Source: Enterobacter sp. RIT418
GTDB lineage: Bacteria > Pseudomonadota > Gammaproteobacteria > Enterobacterales > Enterobacteriaceae
Length of the DNA: 64,000 nt
Direction: 5' to 3'
Assembly: GCF_003057745.1 (NCBI RefSeq)
Contig: NZ_QBJD02000007.1
Span: forward strand, 185,436 to 249,435
Below the pieces are notes generated by a model. That model had not been told where the DNA came from. It made no database searches and worked only from the letters and a program-made list of their open reading frames with translations. The translations under genes and the position numbers were made by a program. Shown here in pieces: positions 46,233 through 56,292 of this stretch (position 1 is its first letter; every line of letters begins with the position of its first letter).

Positions 46233-47183
46233 TTACTGCGTATCAGCAGGCGGGATGCCGAAATCTGGCATCCCGTTCTCGTCCCATCGGACGCGCTTCA
46301 GGCGGGTATGGCGATTCGGATCGTACAGCGGATCGCCCTCAATTTCGGTGTAGTTCCTTGCGTGGTACACCAGCACATCGTCCCCTTCCGGCGTCTGCGT
46401 AAAGCTGTTATGGCCTGGCCCATACTGGCGGTTTTCATCGCTGGTGACGAACACCGGACGCGGAGACTTATACCAGTTCCGCGGGTTTTTCGGGTCGGCC
46501 TGCCCGTCTATCCACAGTAGCCCCATGCAGTAGTTTTCATCGGTGGCGCTGGCGGAATAGCTGATAAACAGCCTGTCGCCGTGAACCAGCACCGCCGGGC
46601 CTTCGTTAACCAGAAATCCGCGGCACTCCCAGTCGTACTCCGGCTTGCTGAGCATCACCGGCTCGCCTTTCAGCGTCCACGGGTTTTCCATCTCGCACAG
46701 GTAAAGGTTGGAGTTACCCTGAATGTCCGGCGCTTTTTGCGCCCACAGATACCAGCGCTTGCCCTGATGCACAAAGGTGGTGGCGTCCAGCGCGAAGGTG
46801 TCGAAAGGCGTGTGGATTTGCCCTTTTTCCACCCACGTTCCGGTGAGCGGATCGGCATCCGTGCATTCCAGGGCGAACATGCGGTGCTGGAACATGCCAA
46901 GCCTGTCGAGCGCCTGGGTATGCGCCGCGGCAAAATAGATGTACCACCTGCCGTCGATGCGGTGCAGCTCCGGCGCCCAGATCAGCTGGCTCATCGGGCC
47001 GGTTGCGGGTTTACGCCACACCACCACCTCTTCAGCGCTGCGCAGGCCGTCGAGTGAGCCTGCGCGGCGGATCGCCAGCCGATCGTATTCGGGCACCGAG
47101 GCGATAAAGTAGTACAGCCCTTCGTGGTGGAGAAGGTACGGATCGGCGCGCTGTTCGATAAACGGGTTTGGCCAGCTATGCAT
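46233..47183 (-). CDS. GH43 family glycosidase (arabinofuranosidase/xylosidase type)
   Basis: Five-bladed beta-propeller glycosidase, 316 residues. The GH43 catalytic set is visible: Asp14 in EQRADPYLL (base), Asp133 in ALDATTFVHQG (pKa helper) and Glu194 in LVNEGPAVL (acid). There is no signal peptide, so it should act in the cytoplasm on short imported oligosaccharides. It overlaps the upstream symporter gene by 8 bp. The exact substrate (xylo-, arabino- or other oligosaccharide) cannot be read from sequence. It is much shorter than the ~540-residue XynB/YagH xylosidases, so I give no symbol. E. coli K-12, as I remember it, has ampE next to aroP with no such genes. Confidence 0.9.
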   Translation of the reverse strand: MHSWPNPFIEQRADPYLLHHEGLYYFIASVPEYDRLAIRRAGSLDGLRSAEEVVVWRKPATGPMSQLIWAPELHRIDGRWYIYFAAAHTQALDRLGMFQHRMFALECTDADPLTGTWVEKGQIHTPFDTFALDATTFVHQGKRWYLWAQKAPDIQGNSNLYLCEMENPWTLKGEPVMLSKPEYDWECRGFLVNEGPAVLVHGDRLFISYSASATDENYCMGLLWIDGQADPKNPRNWYKSPRPVFVTSDENRQYGPGHNSFTQTPEGDDVLVYHARNYTEIEGDPLYDPNRHTRLKRVRWDENGMPDFGIPPADTQ

Positions 47184-48585
47184 GAGGGGCTCCTTTGGGT
47201 TCTGTCCTTAACGTCTGATAGTCGTTCAGCTCGCGGTAATTGTTGCGACGCTTTTCAAGGTCTGACTGGATTTGCTTCATGGTCTCGCGATCTACCTTCA
47301 GCAGGCGAACTACGCCTGCCGTGATGAGGTAGCCCACGCCCGGAATGACGGTAAACAGCAGCACGATGCCGTTGATGGCATCCGCGCTCTGCGCTTTGGC
47401 TCCCGCGTCGTAGCCGTACCAGGAGAGCAGGAAGCCGACCATTGCGCCCGCAATCGCCAGACCCAGCTTGAGGAAGAAGATATTGCCGGAGAAGCTGATC
47501 CCGGTGATGCGCTTCCCGGTCTTCCATTCGCCGTAGTCATCCACGTCGGCCATCAGCGACCAGTGCAGCGGAGAAGGGATCTGGTGCAGGACGTTCAGCA
47601 GGACGTAGAGCACCACGATGGTGACCGTCGCTTTCGGATCGAAGAAGTAGAAGGCGGTTGAGAAAATGGCCAGCGCGATATTGGTCCAGAAGAACACTTT
47701 CAGCTTGCACCAGCGGTCGGTGAGCACTTTTGCCAGCATGCTGCCCCCCATCATGCCCACCACGCCGAGGCTAATAAACAGCGTGGCGAAGTGGGTGCTT
47801 TGGCCCATCACCCAGGTGACGTAATACATGGTGGCCGCCATGCGGATAAAGCCCGGGCAGACGTTGCACAGCGTCAGCAGCAGAATGCGCACCCACTGAT
47901 CGTTTTTCCACACGTCCCTGAGATCGTTTTTCAGCTCGTCGTGCGTCTGCACTGCCGGACGCACGCGCTCGCGCACGGTGGCGAAGCAGAACAGGAACAT
48001 GCAGGTGCCGATCAGCGCCAGCACGGTCATCGCCATCTGGTAGCCTTTGGCTTTGTCATCGCCGCCGAACCAGTCGGCCATCGGCAGCAGGGTCAGGGAG
48101 AGCAGCAGCGTGGCGATGCCCACCATCACGAAGCGGTAAGACTGACAGGCCACGCGCTCTTTCGGATCGTTGGTGATCACGCCGCCCAGCGAGCAGTAGG
48201 GGATGTTAATGGCAGTGTAGGTCAAAGAGAGCAGGAAATAGGTGACAAACGCATAGATAACTTTGCTGTTGTAGCTCCATTCCGGCGTGGTGAACATCAG
48301 GATGCTGAACAGCGCGTAGGGAAAGGCGATCCATAAAAGCCATGGACGAAAGCGGCCATATTTACTGCGGGTCCGGTCGGCGATGGCGCCCATGATCGGG
48401 TCCGTGACGGCGTCAATCACGCGCACGGAGAGCAGCAGAACGCCAACCAGCGCAGGGGCCAGGCCAAAAATGTCGGTATAAAAGTAGTTAACAAACAGCA
48501 TGATAGCGCCGAAGATGATGTTGCACCCTGCGTCGCCCATGCCGTAGCCGATCTTTTCTTTTACTGAAAGTTTATTGTTATCCAT
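47176..48585 (-). CDS. GPH-family sugar:cation symporter (xyloside-type)
   Basis: Twelve-helix membrane transporter of the glycoside-pentoside-hexuronide family, similar in type to YagG/XynT. The start is the ATG at 48585-48583 (MDNNKLSVKEKIGYGMGDAG) with GGAGAG upstream, giving 469 residues. A reading from 48726 adds 47 residues that look non-coding. The GPH signature VIDAVTDPIMGAIADRTRSKYGRFRPW is seen around residues 55-80, and SLMADVDDYGEWKTGKR is the second conserved loop. With the overlapping GH43 gene it forms a two-gene uptake-and-cleavage unit for a plant-type glycoside. Confidence 0.92.
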   Translation of the reverse strand: MDNNKLSVKEKIGYGMGDAGCNIIFGAIMLFVNYFYTDIFGLAPALVGVLLLSVRVIDAVTDPIMGAIADRTRSKYGRFRPWLLWIAFPYALFSILMFTTPEWSYNSKVIYAFVTYFLLSLTYTAINIPYCSLGGVITNDPKERVACQSYRFVMVGIATLLLSLTLLPMADWFGGDDKAKGYQMAMTVLALIGTCMFLFCFATVRERVRPAVQTHDELKNDLRDVWKNDQWVRILLLTLCNVCPGFIRMAATMYYVTWVMGQSTHFATLFISLGVVGMMGGSMLAKVLTDRWCKLKVFFWTNIALAIFSTAFYFFDPKATVTIVVLYVLLNVLHQIPSPLHWSLMADVDDYGEWKTGKRITGISFSGNIFFLKLGLAIAGAMVGFLLSWYGYDAGAKAQSADAINGIVLLFTVIPGVGYLITAGVVRLLKVDRETMKQIQSDLEKRRNNYRELNDYQTLRTEPKGAPHA

Positions 48586-48693
48586 CGACAGCTCTCCGGT
48601 TTTCGGTATGGAGAGAATTATTTGCTGGCAAAGGGATTTTTGCGTTGCAGTATCAGGGCGGTGATATGGATAAACGGGCTGTTGAGAGAAATT

Positions 48694-48709
48694 TGTGAGG
48701 CAGGTAACA
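48694..48709. promoter_or_regulatory. Candidate CRP site upstream of the GPH/GH43 pair
   Basis: TGTGA-GGCAGG-TAACA matches the CRP core TGTGA-N6-TCACA with one mismatch. It lies about 110 bp before the symporter start, where catabolite control of a sugar operon would be expected. Not confirmed by a visible promoter. Confidence 0.4.
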
Positions 48710-48713
48710 ACGC

Positions 48714-48739
48714 GCTGCACCCGCAAAAACGGGGGCAGC
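48714..48739 (-). terminator. Possible aroP terminator
   Basis: Stem GCTGC-A-CCCG / CGGG-G-GCAGC with one mismatch and a CAAAAA loop, 12 bp after the aroP stop. No T-run follows on the minus strand. Confidence 0.45.
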
Positions 48740-48750
48740 GTCGGTTGAGA

Positions 48751-50121
48751 TTAATGCGCTTTGAGGGCGGCTGCGTTTTTCTGCTTCACCAGGTAGCCCA
48801 CGCCGAGGATCGCAATCCAGACCGGGATCAGGTAAACGGAAATCGCCATGCCCGGCGTCATCAGCATGATGACCAGAACGGCAGCCATAAACAGCAGGCA
48901 GACCCAGTTACCCAGCGGATAAAGCAGGGCAGGGAAGCGGGTTTTGACGCCCTGCTGCTGCTTCGCGCGGCGGAACTTAATGTGCGCGAGGCTGATCATC
49001 GCCCAGTTAATCACCAGGGCAGAGACCACCAGCGCCATCAGCAGGCCGAAGGCCGATTCCGGCGCGAGGTAGTTGATCAGCACGCACAGCGCGGTGACCA
49101 CGGCGGAGACGATAATGGTGTTCACCGGCACGCCGCGCTTATCCACGTTGAGCAGCGCTTTTGGCGCGTTGCCCTGCTGCGCCAGGCCGAACAGCATGCG
49201 GCTGTTGCAATATACGCAGCTGTTGTACACCGACAGTGCTGCGGTAAGCACCACGATGTTCAGCGCGTTTGCCACGAAGGTATCGCCCAGCTCGTGGAAG
49301 ATCAGCACAAACGGGCTGACGTCAGCGGTAACGCGCGTCCACGGCATCAGGGAAAGCAGCACCGCCAGCGAACCCACATAAAAAATCAGAATACGGTAGA
49401 TAACCTGGTTGGTGGCCTTCGGGATGCTCTGCTCCGGGTTGTCCGCTTCTGCCGCGGTGATGCCCACCAGCTCAAGGCCGCCGAAGGAGAACATAATGAT
49501 CGCCATCATCATCACCAGACCGGTCATGCCGTGAGGCAGGAATCCGCCCTGTTCCCAGAGGTTACGCACCGTGGCCTGCGGGCCGCCGTTGCCGCTAAAC
49601 AGCAGCCAGCCGCCGAAGAGGATCATCGCCACAACGGCAACCACCTTGATGATCGCAAACCAGAACTCCATCTCACCAAACACTTTGACGTTGGTCAGGT
49701 TGATGGCGTTAATAATGACGAAGAAGGCCGCCGCGGATGCCCAGGTGGGGATCTCCGGATACCAGAACTGAACGTACTTCCCGACGGCGGTCAGTTCGGC
49801 CATGGCAACCAGAACGTACAGCACCCAGTAGTTCCAGCCGGAGGCGAACCCGGCAAAGCTGCCCCAGTATTTGTAGGCAAAGTGGCTGAACGAGCCTGCA
49901 ACGGGCTCTTCAACGACCATTTCACCCAGCTGACGCATGATCAGAAAGGCGATGAAACCCGCAATCGCGTAACCCAAAATAATGCCGGGACCGGCAGACT
50001 GGATGACGGATGCGCTTCCCAGAAACAGGCCGGTACCGATGGCGCCACCCAATGCGATAAGCTGAATATGGCGGTTCTTAAGGCCGCGCTTTAGCCGATC
50101 GCCATGCTGTTGAGCTTCCAT
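48751..50121 (-). CDS. aroP: AroP, aromatic amino acid permease
   Basis: Inner-membrane APC-family importer of Phe, Tyr and Trp. It has 456 residues, one fewer than E. coli, with twelve helices. The family motif IALGGAIGTGLFLGSASVIQ follows the cytoplasmic N-terminus MEAQQHGDRLKRGLKNRHIQ. EPVAGSFSHFAYKYWG and GLELVGITAAEADNPEQSIP are further APC signatures. It is divergent from pdhR and should be repressed by TyrR. Confidence 0.97.
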   Translation of the reverse strand: MEAQQHGDRLKRGLKNRHIQLIALGGAIGTGLFLGSASVIQSAGPGIILGYAIAGFIAFLIMRQLGEMVVEEPVAGSFSHFAYKYWGSFAGFASGWNYWVLYVLVAMAELTAVGKYVQFWYPEIPTWASAAAFFVIINAINLTNVKVFGEMEFWFAIIKVVAVVAMILFGGWLLFSGNGGPQATVRNLWEQGGFLPHGMTGLVMMMAIIMFSFGGLELVGITAAEADNPEQSIPKATNQVIYRILIFYVGSLAVLLSLMPWTRVTADVSPFVLIFHELGDTFVANALNIVVLTAALSVYNSCVYCNSRMLFGLAQQGNAPKALLNVDKRGVPVNTIIVSAVVTALCVLINYLAPESAFGLLMALVVSALVINWAMISLAHIKFRRAKQQQGVKTRFPALLYPLGNWVCLLFMAAVLVIMLMTPGMAISVYLIPVWIAILGVGYLVKQKNAAALKAH

Positions 50122-50162
50122 TTGAAACCTCGTGTGTGGTTGTTATGTTCACGCTGAGCGTG

Positions 50163-50202
50163 TGTAATTATGAAAGTCCATTTATGTATTATTTTCTTTA
50201 CG
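50163..50202 (-). promoter_or_regulatory. Candidate TyrR boxes of aroP
   Basis: TyrR binds TGTAAA-N6-TTTACA. TGTATT-ATTTTC-TTTACG at 50185-50202 is a good match. TGTAAT-TATGAA-AGTCCA at 50163-50180 has one good half. The two are 22 bp apart, two helical turns, as expected for a strong and weak box pair. They lie 42-81 bp before the aroP start. Confidence 0.55.
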
Positions 50203-50608
50203 GTTAAAGTGACCGAAAAAAGCGGGAGTGACTTCCGTAAGCGCAAGAATAATGGTAAGCGCCAGCGAATGCACCTGCTTTATCAAGGGATGATGACGAC
50301 CTGGATAAAAAGAAAGCGTTTGTAAATTCCGACCCAATCCCTTCGTATCCCAACCTATAGAATAGAAATGCGCCTTAAGCGGGCGAAATTTCATTATTTG
50401 CGCTGTTGAATCGCTTCAGATTGCAAAAACCTTCGTTTCACTAAGGTTAAATCTGCCTCTTTGTGGGTAATCAACTCATTTGTGCAAAGTTACATTTCTG
50501 AAACGTTATTTCTGTAGGGTTGTTAAAAAGTGCAGGCTTTACTGATTTCAATCAAAACCAATATGGACAGAAGGTGAATACTTTGTTACTTTAGCGATAC
50601 GAACATGA
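50203..50608. other. aroP-pdhR intergenic region
   Basis: About 400 bp without a gene between the TyrR boxes and the PdhR operator. The part from 50400 to 50600 is AT-rich and must hold the pdhR promoter. A short leftward frame at 50182-50394 overlaps the TyrR boxes and does not look like a gene. I see no other structured element. Confidence 0.5.
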
Positions 50609-50625
50609 AATTGGTAAGACCAATT
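50609..50625 (+). promoter_or_regulatory. PdhR operator
   Basis: AATTGGTAAGACCAATT is a perfect inverted repeat and fits the PdhR consensus ATTGGT-N3-ACCAAT. As I remember it, the E. coli pdh operator is identical. It lies 33 bp before pdhR. Pyruvate should release PdhR from it. Confidence 0.95.
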
Positions 50626-50657
50626 GACTCCGGGCAAAAAGGCGTAAGACAGGGAAT

Positions 50658-51422
50658 ATGGCCTACAGCAAAATTCGCCAACCAAAACTATCCGATGTGA
50701 TTGAGCAACAGCTGGAGTTTTTGATCCTCGAAGGGACGCTGCGCCCGGGTGAAAAGCTTCCGCCAGAACGCGAGCTGGCAAAACAGTTCGACGTTTCCCG
50801 TCCCTCTCTGCGTGAGGCGATTCAACGTCTCGAAGCAAAGGGCTTGCTCCTTCGTCGTCAGGGCGGCGGAACCTTTGTGCAAAACAGCCTGTGGCAGAGC
50901 TTCAGCGACCCGCTGGTAGAACTTCTCTCTGACCACCCAGAATCCCAGTTTGACCTGCTTGAGACCCGTCACGCGCTGGAAGGCATCGCGGCCTATTACG
51001 CCGCCCTTCGCAGTAATGATGAAGATCGCGTGCGTATCCGCGAGCTGCATCAGGCCATTGAACGGGCACAGCAGTCCGGCGACTTAGACGCCGAGTCCAG
51101 CGCCGTTGTCCAGTATCAAATTGCCGTCACCGAAGCGGCCCACAACGTGGTGCTCCTCCATCTGCTACGCTGCATGGAGCCGATGCTGGCCCAGAACGTT
51201 CGTCAGAATTTTGAATTGTTGTATGCCCGTCGGGACATGCTCCCGCTGGTCAGCAACCATCGCACCCGAATCTTCGAGGCGATAATGGCCGGGGAACCGG
51301 AGCAGGCGCGAGAAGCGTCGCACCGCCATCTGGCTTTCATTGAGGAAATCTTGCTGGACCGCAGCCGTGAACAATCGCGTCGCGAACGTTCATTACGCCG
51401 CATACAGCAACGAAAGGATTAA
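50658..51422 (+). CDS. pdhR: PdhR, pyruvate-responsive repressor
   Basis: GntR-family (FadR subgroup) repressor of the pyruvate dehydrogenase operon and respiratory genes. It has 254 residues, as in E. coli. The winged helix-turn-helix is in residues 10-75 ([20 protein letters not shown], then GGGTFVQ). The C-terminal FCD domain follows with the helical effector pocket. It is the first gene of pdhR-aceEF-lpd, behind its own operator. Confidence 0.97.
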   Translation: MAYSKIRQPKLSDVIEQQLEFLILEGTLRPGEKLPPERELAKQFDVSRPSLREAIQRLEAKGLLLRRQGGGTFVQNSLWQSFSDPLVELLSDHPESQFDLLETRHALEGIAAYYAALRSNDEDRVRIRELHQAIERAQQSGDLDAESSAVVQYQIAVTEAAHNVVLLHLLRCMEPMLAQNVRQNFELLYARRDMLPLVSNHRTRIFEAIMAGEPEQAREASHRHLAFIEEILLDRSREQSRRERSLRRIQQRKD

Positions 51423-51456
51423 GCGCCAGAATTTTAGAGCGCGGCAACTAAACGCA

Positions 51457-51504
51457 GAACCTGTCTTATTGTGTTTTCTGACGAAAATACAATGGGACAG
51501 GTTC
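51457..51504 (+). other. Long RNA hairpin between pdhR and aceE
   Basis: GAACCTGTC (51457-51465) pairs with GACAGGTTC (51496-51504). The inner bases also pair (TTATTGTGTTTTC with GAAAATACAATGG) if G-U pairs are allowed, giving a stem of about 22 bp with a TGAC loop. No T-run follows, so it is unlikely to be an intrinsic terminator. It ends 39 bp before aceE. Confidence 0.7.
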
Positions 51505-51543
51505 CAGACAAATCAACGTATTAGATAGATAAGGAATACCCCC

Positions 51544-54207
51544 ATGTCAGAACGTCTCCAAAATGACGTGGATCCGATCGAAACTCGCGACTGGCTACAG
51601 GCGATCGAATCGGTCATCCGTGAAGAAGGTGTTGAGCGCGCTCAGTATCTGATTGATCAGCTGCTTTCAGAAGCCCGCAAAGGCGGCGTGAAGGTTGCTG
51701 CAGGTGCAGGGGCTAGCAACTACGTAAACACGATTGCCGTTGAAGACGAACCGGAATACCCGGGCAATCTGGATCTGGAACGCCGCATTCGTTCTGCTAT
51801 CCGCTGGAACGCAATCATGACCGTTCTGCGCGCGTCCAAGAAAGACCTCGAGCTGGGCGGCCACATGGCGTCCTTCCAGTCTTCTGCGACCGTGTACGAA
51901 GTGTGCTTTAACCACTTCTTCCGTGCGGCCAACGAGAAGGACGGCGGCGACCTGGTGTACTTCCAGGGCCACATCTCTCCGGGCATCTACGCGCGAGCCT
52001 TCCTTGAAGGTCGTCTGACCGAAGAGCAGATGAACAACTTCCGTCAGGAAGTTCACGGTAAAGGCCTGTCTTCTTATCCGCACCCTAAACTGATGCCAGA
52101 ATTCTGGCAGTTCCCGACCGTATCTATGGGTCTGGGCCCAATCGGTGCGATTTATCAGGCTAAATTCCTGAAATACCTGGAACACCGTGGTCTGAAAGAC
52201 ACCTCCGAGCAAACCGTTTACGCCTTCCTGGGCGACGGCGAAATGGATGAGCCAGAATCAAAAGGCGCGATCACCATCGCGACCCGCGAGAAGCTGGACA
52301 ACCTGTGCTTCATCATCAACTGTAACCTGCAGCGTCTGGATGGTCCGGTAACCGGCAACGGCAAGATCATCAACGAACTGGAAGGCATCTTCGCGGGTGC
52401 TGGCTGGAACGTAATCAAAGTCATGTGGGGCGGTCGTTGGGACGAGCTGCTGCGTAAAGACACCAGCGGCAAGCTGATCCAGCTGATGAACGAAACCGTT
52501 GACGGCGACTATCAGACCTTCAAATCCAAAGACGGTGCCTACGTTCGCGAGCACTTCTTCGGCAAATATCCAGAAACCGCAGCCCTGGTTGCAGACTGGA
52601 CTGATGAGCAGATCTGGGCCCTGAACCGCGGTGGTCACGATCCGAAGAAAGTCTACGCTGCACTGAAAAAAGCGCAGGAAACCAAAGGTAAAGCGACCGT
52701 TATCCTGGCCCACACCATTAAAGGTTACGGCATGGGCGATACCGCTGAAGGTAAAAACATCGCTCACCAGGTTAAGAAAATGAACATGGACGGCGTGCGT
52801 TATATCCGCGACCGTTTCAACGTTCCAGTGACCGATGAGCAGGTAGAAAACCTGTCTTACATCACCTTCCCGGAAGGGTCTGAAGAGCACAAGTACCTGC
52901 ACGAACGTCGTCAGGCGCTGAAAGGCTACCTGCCGGCTCGTCAGCCTAACTTCACCGAGAAGCTGGAACTGCCAGCGCTGGAAGACTTCTCCCAGCTGCT
53001 CGAAGAGCAGAACAAAGAGATCTCTACCACTATCGCTTTCGTTCGTGCCCTGAACGTGATGCTGAAGAACAAGTCGATCAAAGATCGCCTGGTGCCAATC
53101 ATCGCCGACGAAGCGCGTACTTTCGGTATGGAAGGTCTGTTCCGTCAGATCGGTATCTACAGCCCGAACGGCCAGCAGTACACCCCGCAGGACCGTGAGC
53201 AGGTTGCATACTACAAAGAAGACGAGAAAGGTCAGATCCTGCAGGAAGGTATCAACGAGCTGGGTGCAGGCGCGTCCTGGCTGGCTGCTGCGACCTCTTA
53301 CAGCACCAACAACCTGCCGATGATCCCGTTCTACATTTACTACTCCATGTTCGGGTTCCAGCGTATCGGTGACCTGTGCTGGCAGGCAGGCGACCAGCAG
53401 GCTCGCGGCTTCCTGGTAGGCGGTACCTCCGGTCGTACGACCCTGAACGGTGAAGGTCTGCAGCACGAAGATGGCCACAGCCACATTCAGTCTCTGACGA
53501 TCCCTAACTGTATCTCTTACGACCCGTCTTACGCGTACGAAGTGGCGGTCATCATGCATGACGGCCTGCAGCGCATGTACGGTGAGAAACAAGAGAACGT
53601 GTACTACTACATCACCACCCTGAACGAAAACTACCACATGCCGGCCATGCCAGCAGGTGCCGAGGAAGGTATCCGTAAAGGTATCTACAAACTCGAAACC
53701 CTCGAAGGTAGCAAAGGTAAAGTTCAGCTGCTGGGCTCCGGCTCTATCCTGCGTCACGTGCGTGAAGCGGCACAGATCCTGGCGAAAGACTACGGTGTGG
53801 GTTCCGACGTGTACTCTGTGACTTCCTTCACTGAACTGGCGCGTGATGGCCAGGATTGTGAACGCTGGAACATGCTGCACCCGCTGGAAACCCCGCGCGT
53901 TCCGTACATCGCTCAGGTGATGAACGACGCACCGGCGGTGGCGTCTACTGACTATATGAAACTGTTCGCAGAGCAGGTTCGTACTTACGTACCAGCGGAT
54001 GATTATCGCGTACTGGGCACCGACGGCTTCGGTCGTTCTGACAGCCGCGAAAACCTGCGCCACCACTTCGAAGTTGATGCTTCTTACGTGGTTGTAGCAG
54101 CCCTGGGCGAACTGGCTAAACGTGGCGAAATCGACAAGAAAGTGGTGGCGGAAGCAATCACCAAATTCAACATCGATGCAGATAAAGTTAACCCGCGTCT
54201 GGCGTAA
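51544..54207 (+). CDS. aceE: AceE, pyruvate dehydrogenase E1 component
   Basis: TPP-dependent subunit that decarboxylates pyruvate and acetylates the lipoyl groups of AceF. It has 887 residues, as in E. coli. The homodimeric-E1 TPP motif is [10 protein letters not shown]...INCNLQ near residues 230-262. The [14 protein letters not shown] loop with active-site His is seen in the C-terminal half. Codon use is strongly biased, as expected for a very highly expressed gene. The ribosome-binding site AAGGAA lies 9 bases upstream. Confidence 0.98.
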   Translation: MSERLQNDVDPIETRDWLQAIESVIREEGVERAQYLIDQLLSEARKGGVKVAAGAGASNYVNTIAVEDEPEYPGNLDLERRIRSAIRWNAIMTVLRASKKDLELGGHMASFQSSATVYEVCFNHFFRAANEKDGGDLVYFQGHISPGIYARAFLEGRLTEEQMNNFRQEVHGKGLSSYPHPKLMPEFWQFPTVSMGLGPIGAIYQAKFLKYLEHRGLKDTSEQTVYAFLGDGEMDEPESKGAITIATREKLDNLCFIINCNLQRLDGPVTGNGKIINELEGIFAGAGWNVIKVMWGGRWDELLRKDTSGKLIQLMNETVDGDYQTFKSKDGAYVREHFFGKYPETAALVADWTDEQIWALNRGGHDPKKVYAALKKAQETKGKATVILAHTIKGYGMGDTAEGKNIAHQVKKMNMDGVRYIRDRFNVPVTDEQVENLSYITFPEGSEEHKYLHERRQALKGYLPARQPNFTEKLELPALEDFSQLLEEQNKEISTTIAFVRALNVMLKNKSIKDRLVPIIADEARTFGMEGLFRQIGIYSPNGQQYTPQDREQVAYYKEDEKGQILQEGINELGAGASWLAAATSYSTNNLPMIPFYIYYSMFGFQRIGDLCWQAGDQQARGFLVGGTSGRTTLNGEGLQHEDGHSHIQSLTIPNCISYDPSYAYEVAVIMHDGLQRMYGEKQENVYYYITTLNENYHMPAMPAGAEEGIRKGIYKLETLEGSKGKVQLLGSGSILRHVREAAQILAKDYGVGSDVYSVTSFTELARDGQDCERWNMLHPLETPRVPYIAQVMNDAPAVASTDYMKLFAEQVRTYVPADDYRVLGTDGFGRSDSRENLRHHFEVDASYVVVAALGELAKRGEIDKKVVAEAITKFNIDADKVNPRLA

Positions 54208-54221
54208 GAGGTAAAAGAACA

Positions 54222-56117
54222 ATGGCTATCGAAATCAATGTACCGGACATCGGGGCTGATGAAGTTGAAATCACCGAGATCCTGGTCAAAGTGGGCGACA
54301 AGGTTGAAGCTGAACAGTCGCTGATCACCGTAGAGGGCGACAAAGCCTCTATGGAAGTCCCGTCTCCTCAGGCTGGCATCGTTAAGGAGATCAAAGTCTC
54401 CGTTGGCGATAAAACCGAGACCGGCAAACTGATCATGATTTTCGATTCCGCCGACGGTGCAGCTGATGCTGCACCTGCTAAGGCAGAAGAGAAGAAAGAA
54501 GCCGCTCCGGCTGCAGCACCTGCTGCCGCGGCAGCGAAAGAAGTGAACGTGCCTGACATCGGCGGTGACGAAGTTGAAGTCACTGAAATCCTGGTGAAAG
54601 TGGGCGATACCGTTGCGGCCGAGCAGTCTCTGATCACCGTAGAAGGCGACAAAGCCTCTATGGAAGTGCCAGCGCCGTTCGCGGGTACCGTTAAAGAGAT
54701 CAAGATCAACACCGGTGACAAAGTGTCTACTGGCTCTCTGATCATGGTCTTCGAAGTGGCGGGTGCTGCACCTGCCGCTGCGCCAGCTCAGGCCGCTGCC
54801 CCGGCTCCGGCCGCAGCACCAGCCGCTGCCGGTGGCGCGAAAGACGTTAACGTACCGGATATCGGCGGTGACGAAGTTGAAGTGACCGAAGTGATGGTTA
54901 AAGTGGGCGACAAAGTTGCCGCTGAACAGTCGCTGATCACCGTTGAAGGCGACAAGGCTTCTATGGAAGTCCCTGCGCCGTTCGCCGGTACCGTTAAAGA
55001 GATCAAAATCAGCACCGGCGACAAAGTGTCTACCGGCTCTCTGATCATGGTCTTCGAAGTGGAAGGCGCTGCGCCTGCCGCGGCTCCGGCTGCTGCTGCT
55101 CCGGCACCGGCTGCTGCACCGGCTCAGGCTGCGAAACCTGCTGCTGCCCCTGCTGCGAAAGCGGAAGGCAAATCTGAGTTCGCTGAGAACGACGCTTACG
55201 TTCACGCCACCCCGCTGATTCGTCGCCTGGCGCGCGAATTCGGTGTAAACCTGGCGAAAGTGAAGGGCACCGGCCGTAAGGGCCGTATCCTGCGCGAAGA
55301 CGTTCAGGCCTACGTGAAAGACGCGGTGAAACGTGCCGAAGCTGCACCTGCTGCAGCCGCTGGCGGCGGTATCCCGGGCATGCTGCCATGGCCGAAAGTC
55401 GACTTCAGCAAGTTCGGTGAAATCGAAGAAGTGGAACTGGGCCGTATCCAGAAAATCTCTGGTGCGAACCTGAGCCGTAACTGGGTGATGATCCCGCACG
55501 TTACGCACTTCGATAAGACCGATATCACCGACCTGGAAGCGTTCCGCAAGCAGCAGAATGCCGAAGCCGAGAAGCGCAAGCTGGACGTGAAATTCACCCC
55601 GGTGGTCTTCATCATGAAAGCCGTTGCTGCTGCGCTTGAGCAGATGCCACGCTTCAACAGCTCCCTGTCCGAAGACGGCCAGAAGCTGACGCTGAAGAAA
55701 TACATCAACATCGGTGTTGCGGTTGATACGCCAAATGGTCTGGTTGTTCCGGTCTTCAAGGACGTGAACAAGAAGAGCATTACCGAGCTGTCCCGCGAGC
55801 TGACCACCATCTCCAAGAAAGCGCGCGATGGTAAGCTGACTGCCGGCGAAATGCAGGGCGGCTGCTTCACTATCTCCAGCATCGGCGGCCTGGGTACCAC
55901 CCACTTCGCGCCGATTGTTAACGCGCCGGAAGTGGCTATCCTCGGTGTGTCCAAGTCCGCGATGGAGCCGGTATGGAACGGCAAAGAGTTCGTGCCGCGT
56001 CTGATGATGCCAATCTCTCTGTCCTTCGACCACCGCGTGATCGACGGTGCTGATGGTGCGCGCTTTATCACCATCATCAACAACACCCTGAGCGACATTC
56101 GCCGCCTGGTGATGTAA
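54222..56117 (+). CDS. aceF: AceF, dihydrolipoamide acetyltransferase (E2)
   Basis: Core of the pyruvate dehydrogenase complex. It has 631 residues. Three tandem lipoyl domains carry the modified Lys in GDKASMEV at residues 41, 144 and 245. Each is followed by an Ala/Pro-rich flexible linker. A peripheral subunit-binding domain ([16 protein letters not shown]) is near residue 330. The catalytic domain ends with [15 protein letters not shown], with active His near 604. Domains 2 and 3 are nearly identical at the DNA level. Confidence 0.98.
   Translation: MAIEINVPDIGADEVEITEILVKVGDKVEAEQSLITVEGDKASMEVPSPQAGIVKEIKVSVGDKTETGKLIMIFDSADGAADAAPAKAEEKKEAAPAAAPAAAAAKEVNVPDIGGDEVEVTEILVKVGDTVAAEQSLITVEGDKASMEVPAPFAGTVKEIKINTGDKVSTGSLIMVFEVAGAAPAAAPAQAAAPAPAAAPAAAGGAKDVNVPDIGGDEVEVTEVMVKVGDKVAAEQSLITVEGDKASMEVPAPFAGTVKEIKISTGDKVSTGSLIMVFEVEGAAPAAAPAAAAPAPAAAPAQAAKPAAAPAAKAEGKSEFAENDAYVHATPLIRRLAREFGVNLAKVKGTGRKGRILREDVQAYVKDAVKRAEAAPAAAAGGGIPGMLPWPKVDFSKFGEIEEVELGRIQKISGANLSRNWVMIPHVTHFDKTDITDLEAFRKQQNAEAEKRKLDVKFTPVVFIMKAVAAALEQMPRFNSSLSEDGQKLTLKKYINIGVAVDTPNGLVVPVFKDVNKKSITELSRELTTISKKARDGKLTAGEMQGGCFTISSIGGLGTTHFAPIVNAPEVAILGVSKSAMEPVWNGKEFVPRLMMPISLSFDHRVIDGADGARFITIINNTLSDIRRLVM
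54540..55065 (+). repeat. Tandem near-identical lipoyl domain repeats inside aceF
   Basis: The DNA for lipoyl domains 2 and 3 repeats with a period of about 303 bp. Both copies read [15 protein letters not shown] at the start and [15 protein letters not shown], then [16 protein letters not shown]. Domain 1 is more divergent. This is the usual architecture in enterobacteria. Confidence 0.9.
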
Positions 56118-56121
56118 TCGA

Positions 56122-56148
56122 AAAGCCGGCCAATCGGCCGGCTTTTTT
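56122..56148 (+). terminator. aceF terminator
   Basis: Stem GCCGGCC (56125-56131) / GGCCGGC (56136-56142) with loop AATC, then six T residues. It separates aceEF from lpd, so part of lpd expression must come from its own promoter. Confidence 0.93.
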
Positions 56149-56292
56149 CTGGTAATCTCATGAAGTCCATGAGGTTATTAGCGAAAGCAAAAATTCATGA
56201 ACCGTTTGTTGTTTCAAAATTGTTAACAATTTTGTAAAATACGGGCGGATAGAACGACCCGGTGGACGACGGGTATACATTAAGAGGTCATG

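Noticed and set aside
50182..50394. Small minus-strand frame of 70 codons between aroP and pdhR
   Set aside because: It covers the TyrR boxes, has no ribosome-binding site and shows no family resemblance.
52258..54222. 654-codon open frame on the minus strand opposite aceE
   Set aside because: It lies wholly under a highly expressed, strongly conserved gene. Its product is a shadow of biased codon use and has no recognisable domain or start context.
54084..56033. 649-codon minus-strand frame opposite aceF, rich in Arg, Ser and Phe
   Set aside because: It mirrors the repetitive lipoyl and linker DNA of aceF. The low-complexity product follows from the repeat and is not a gene.
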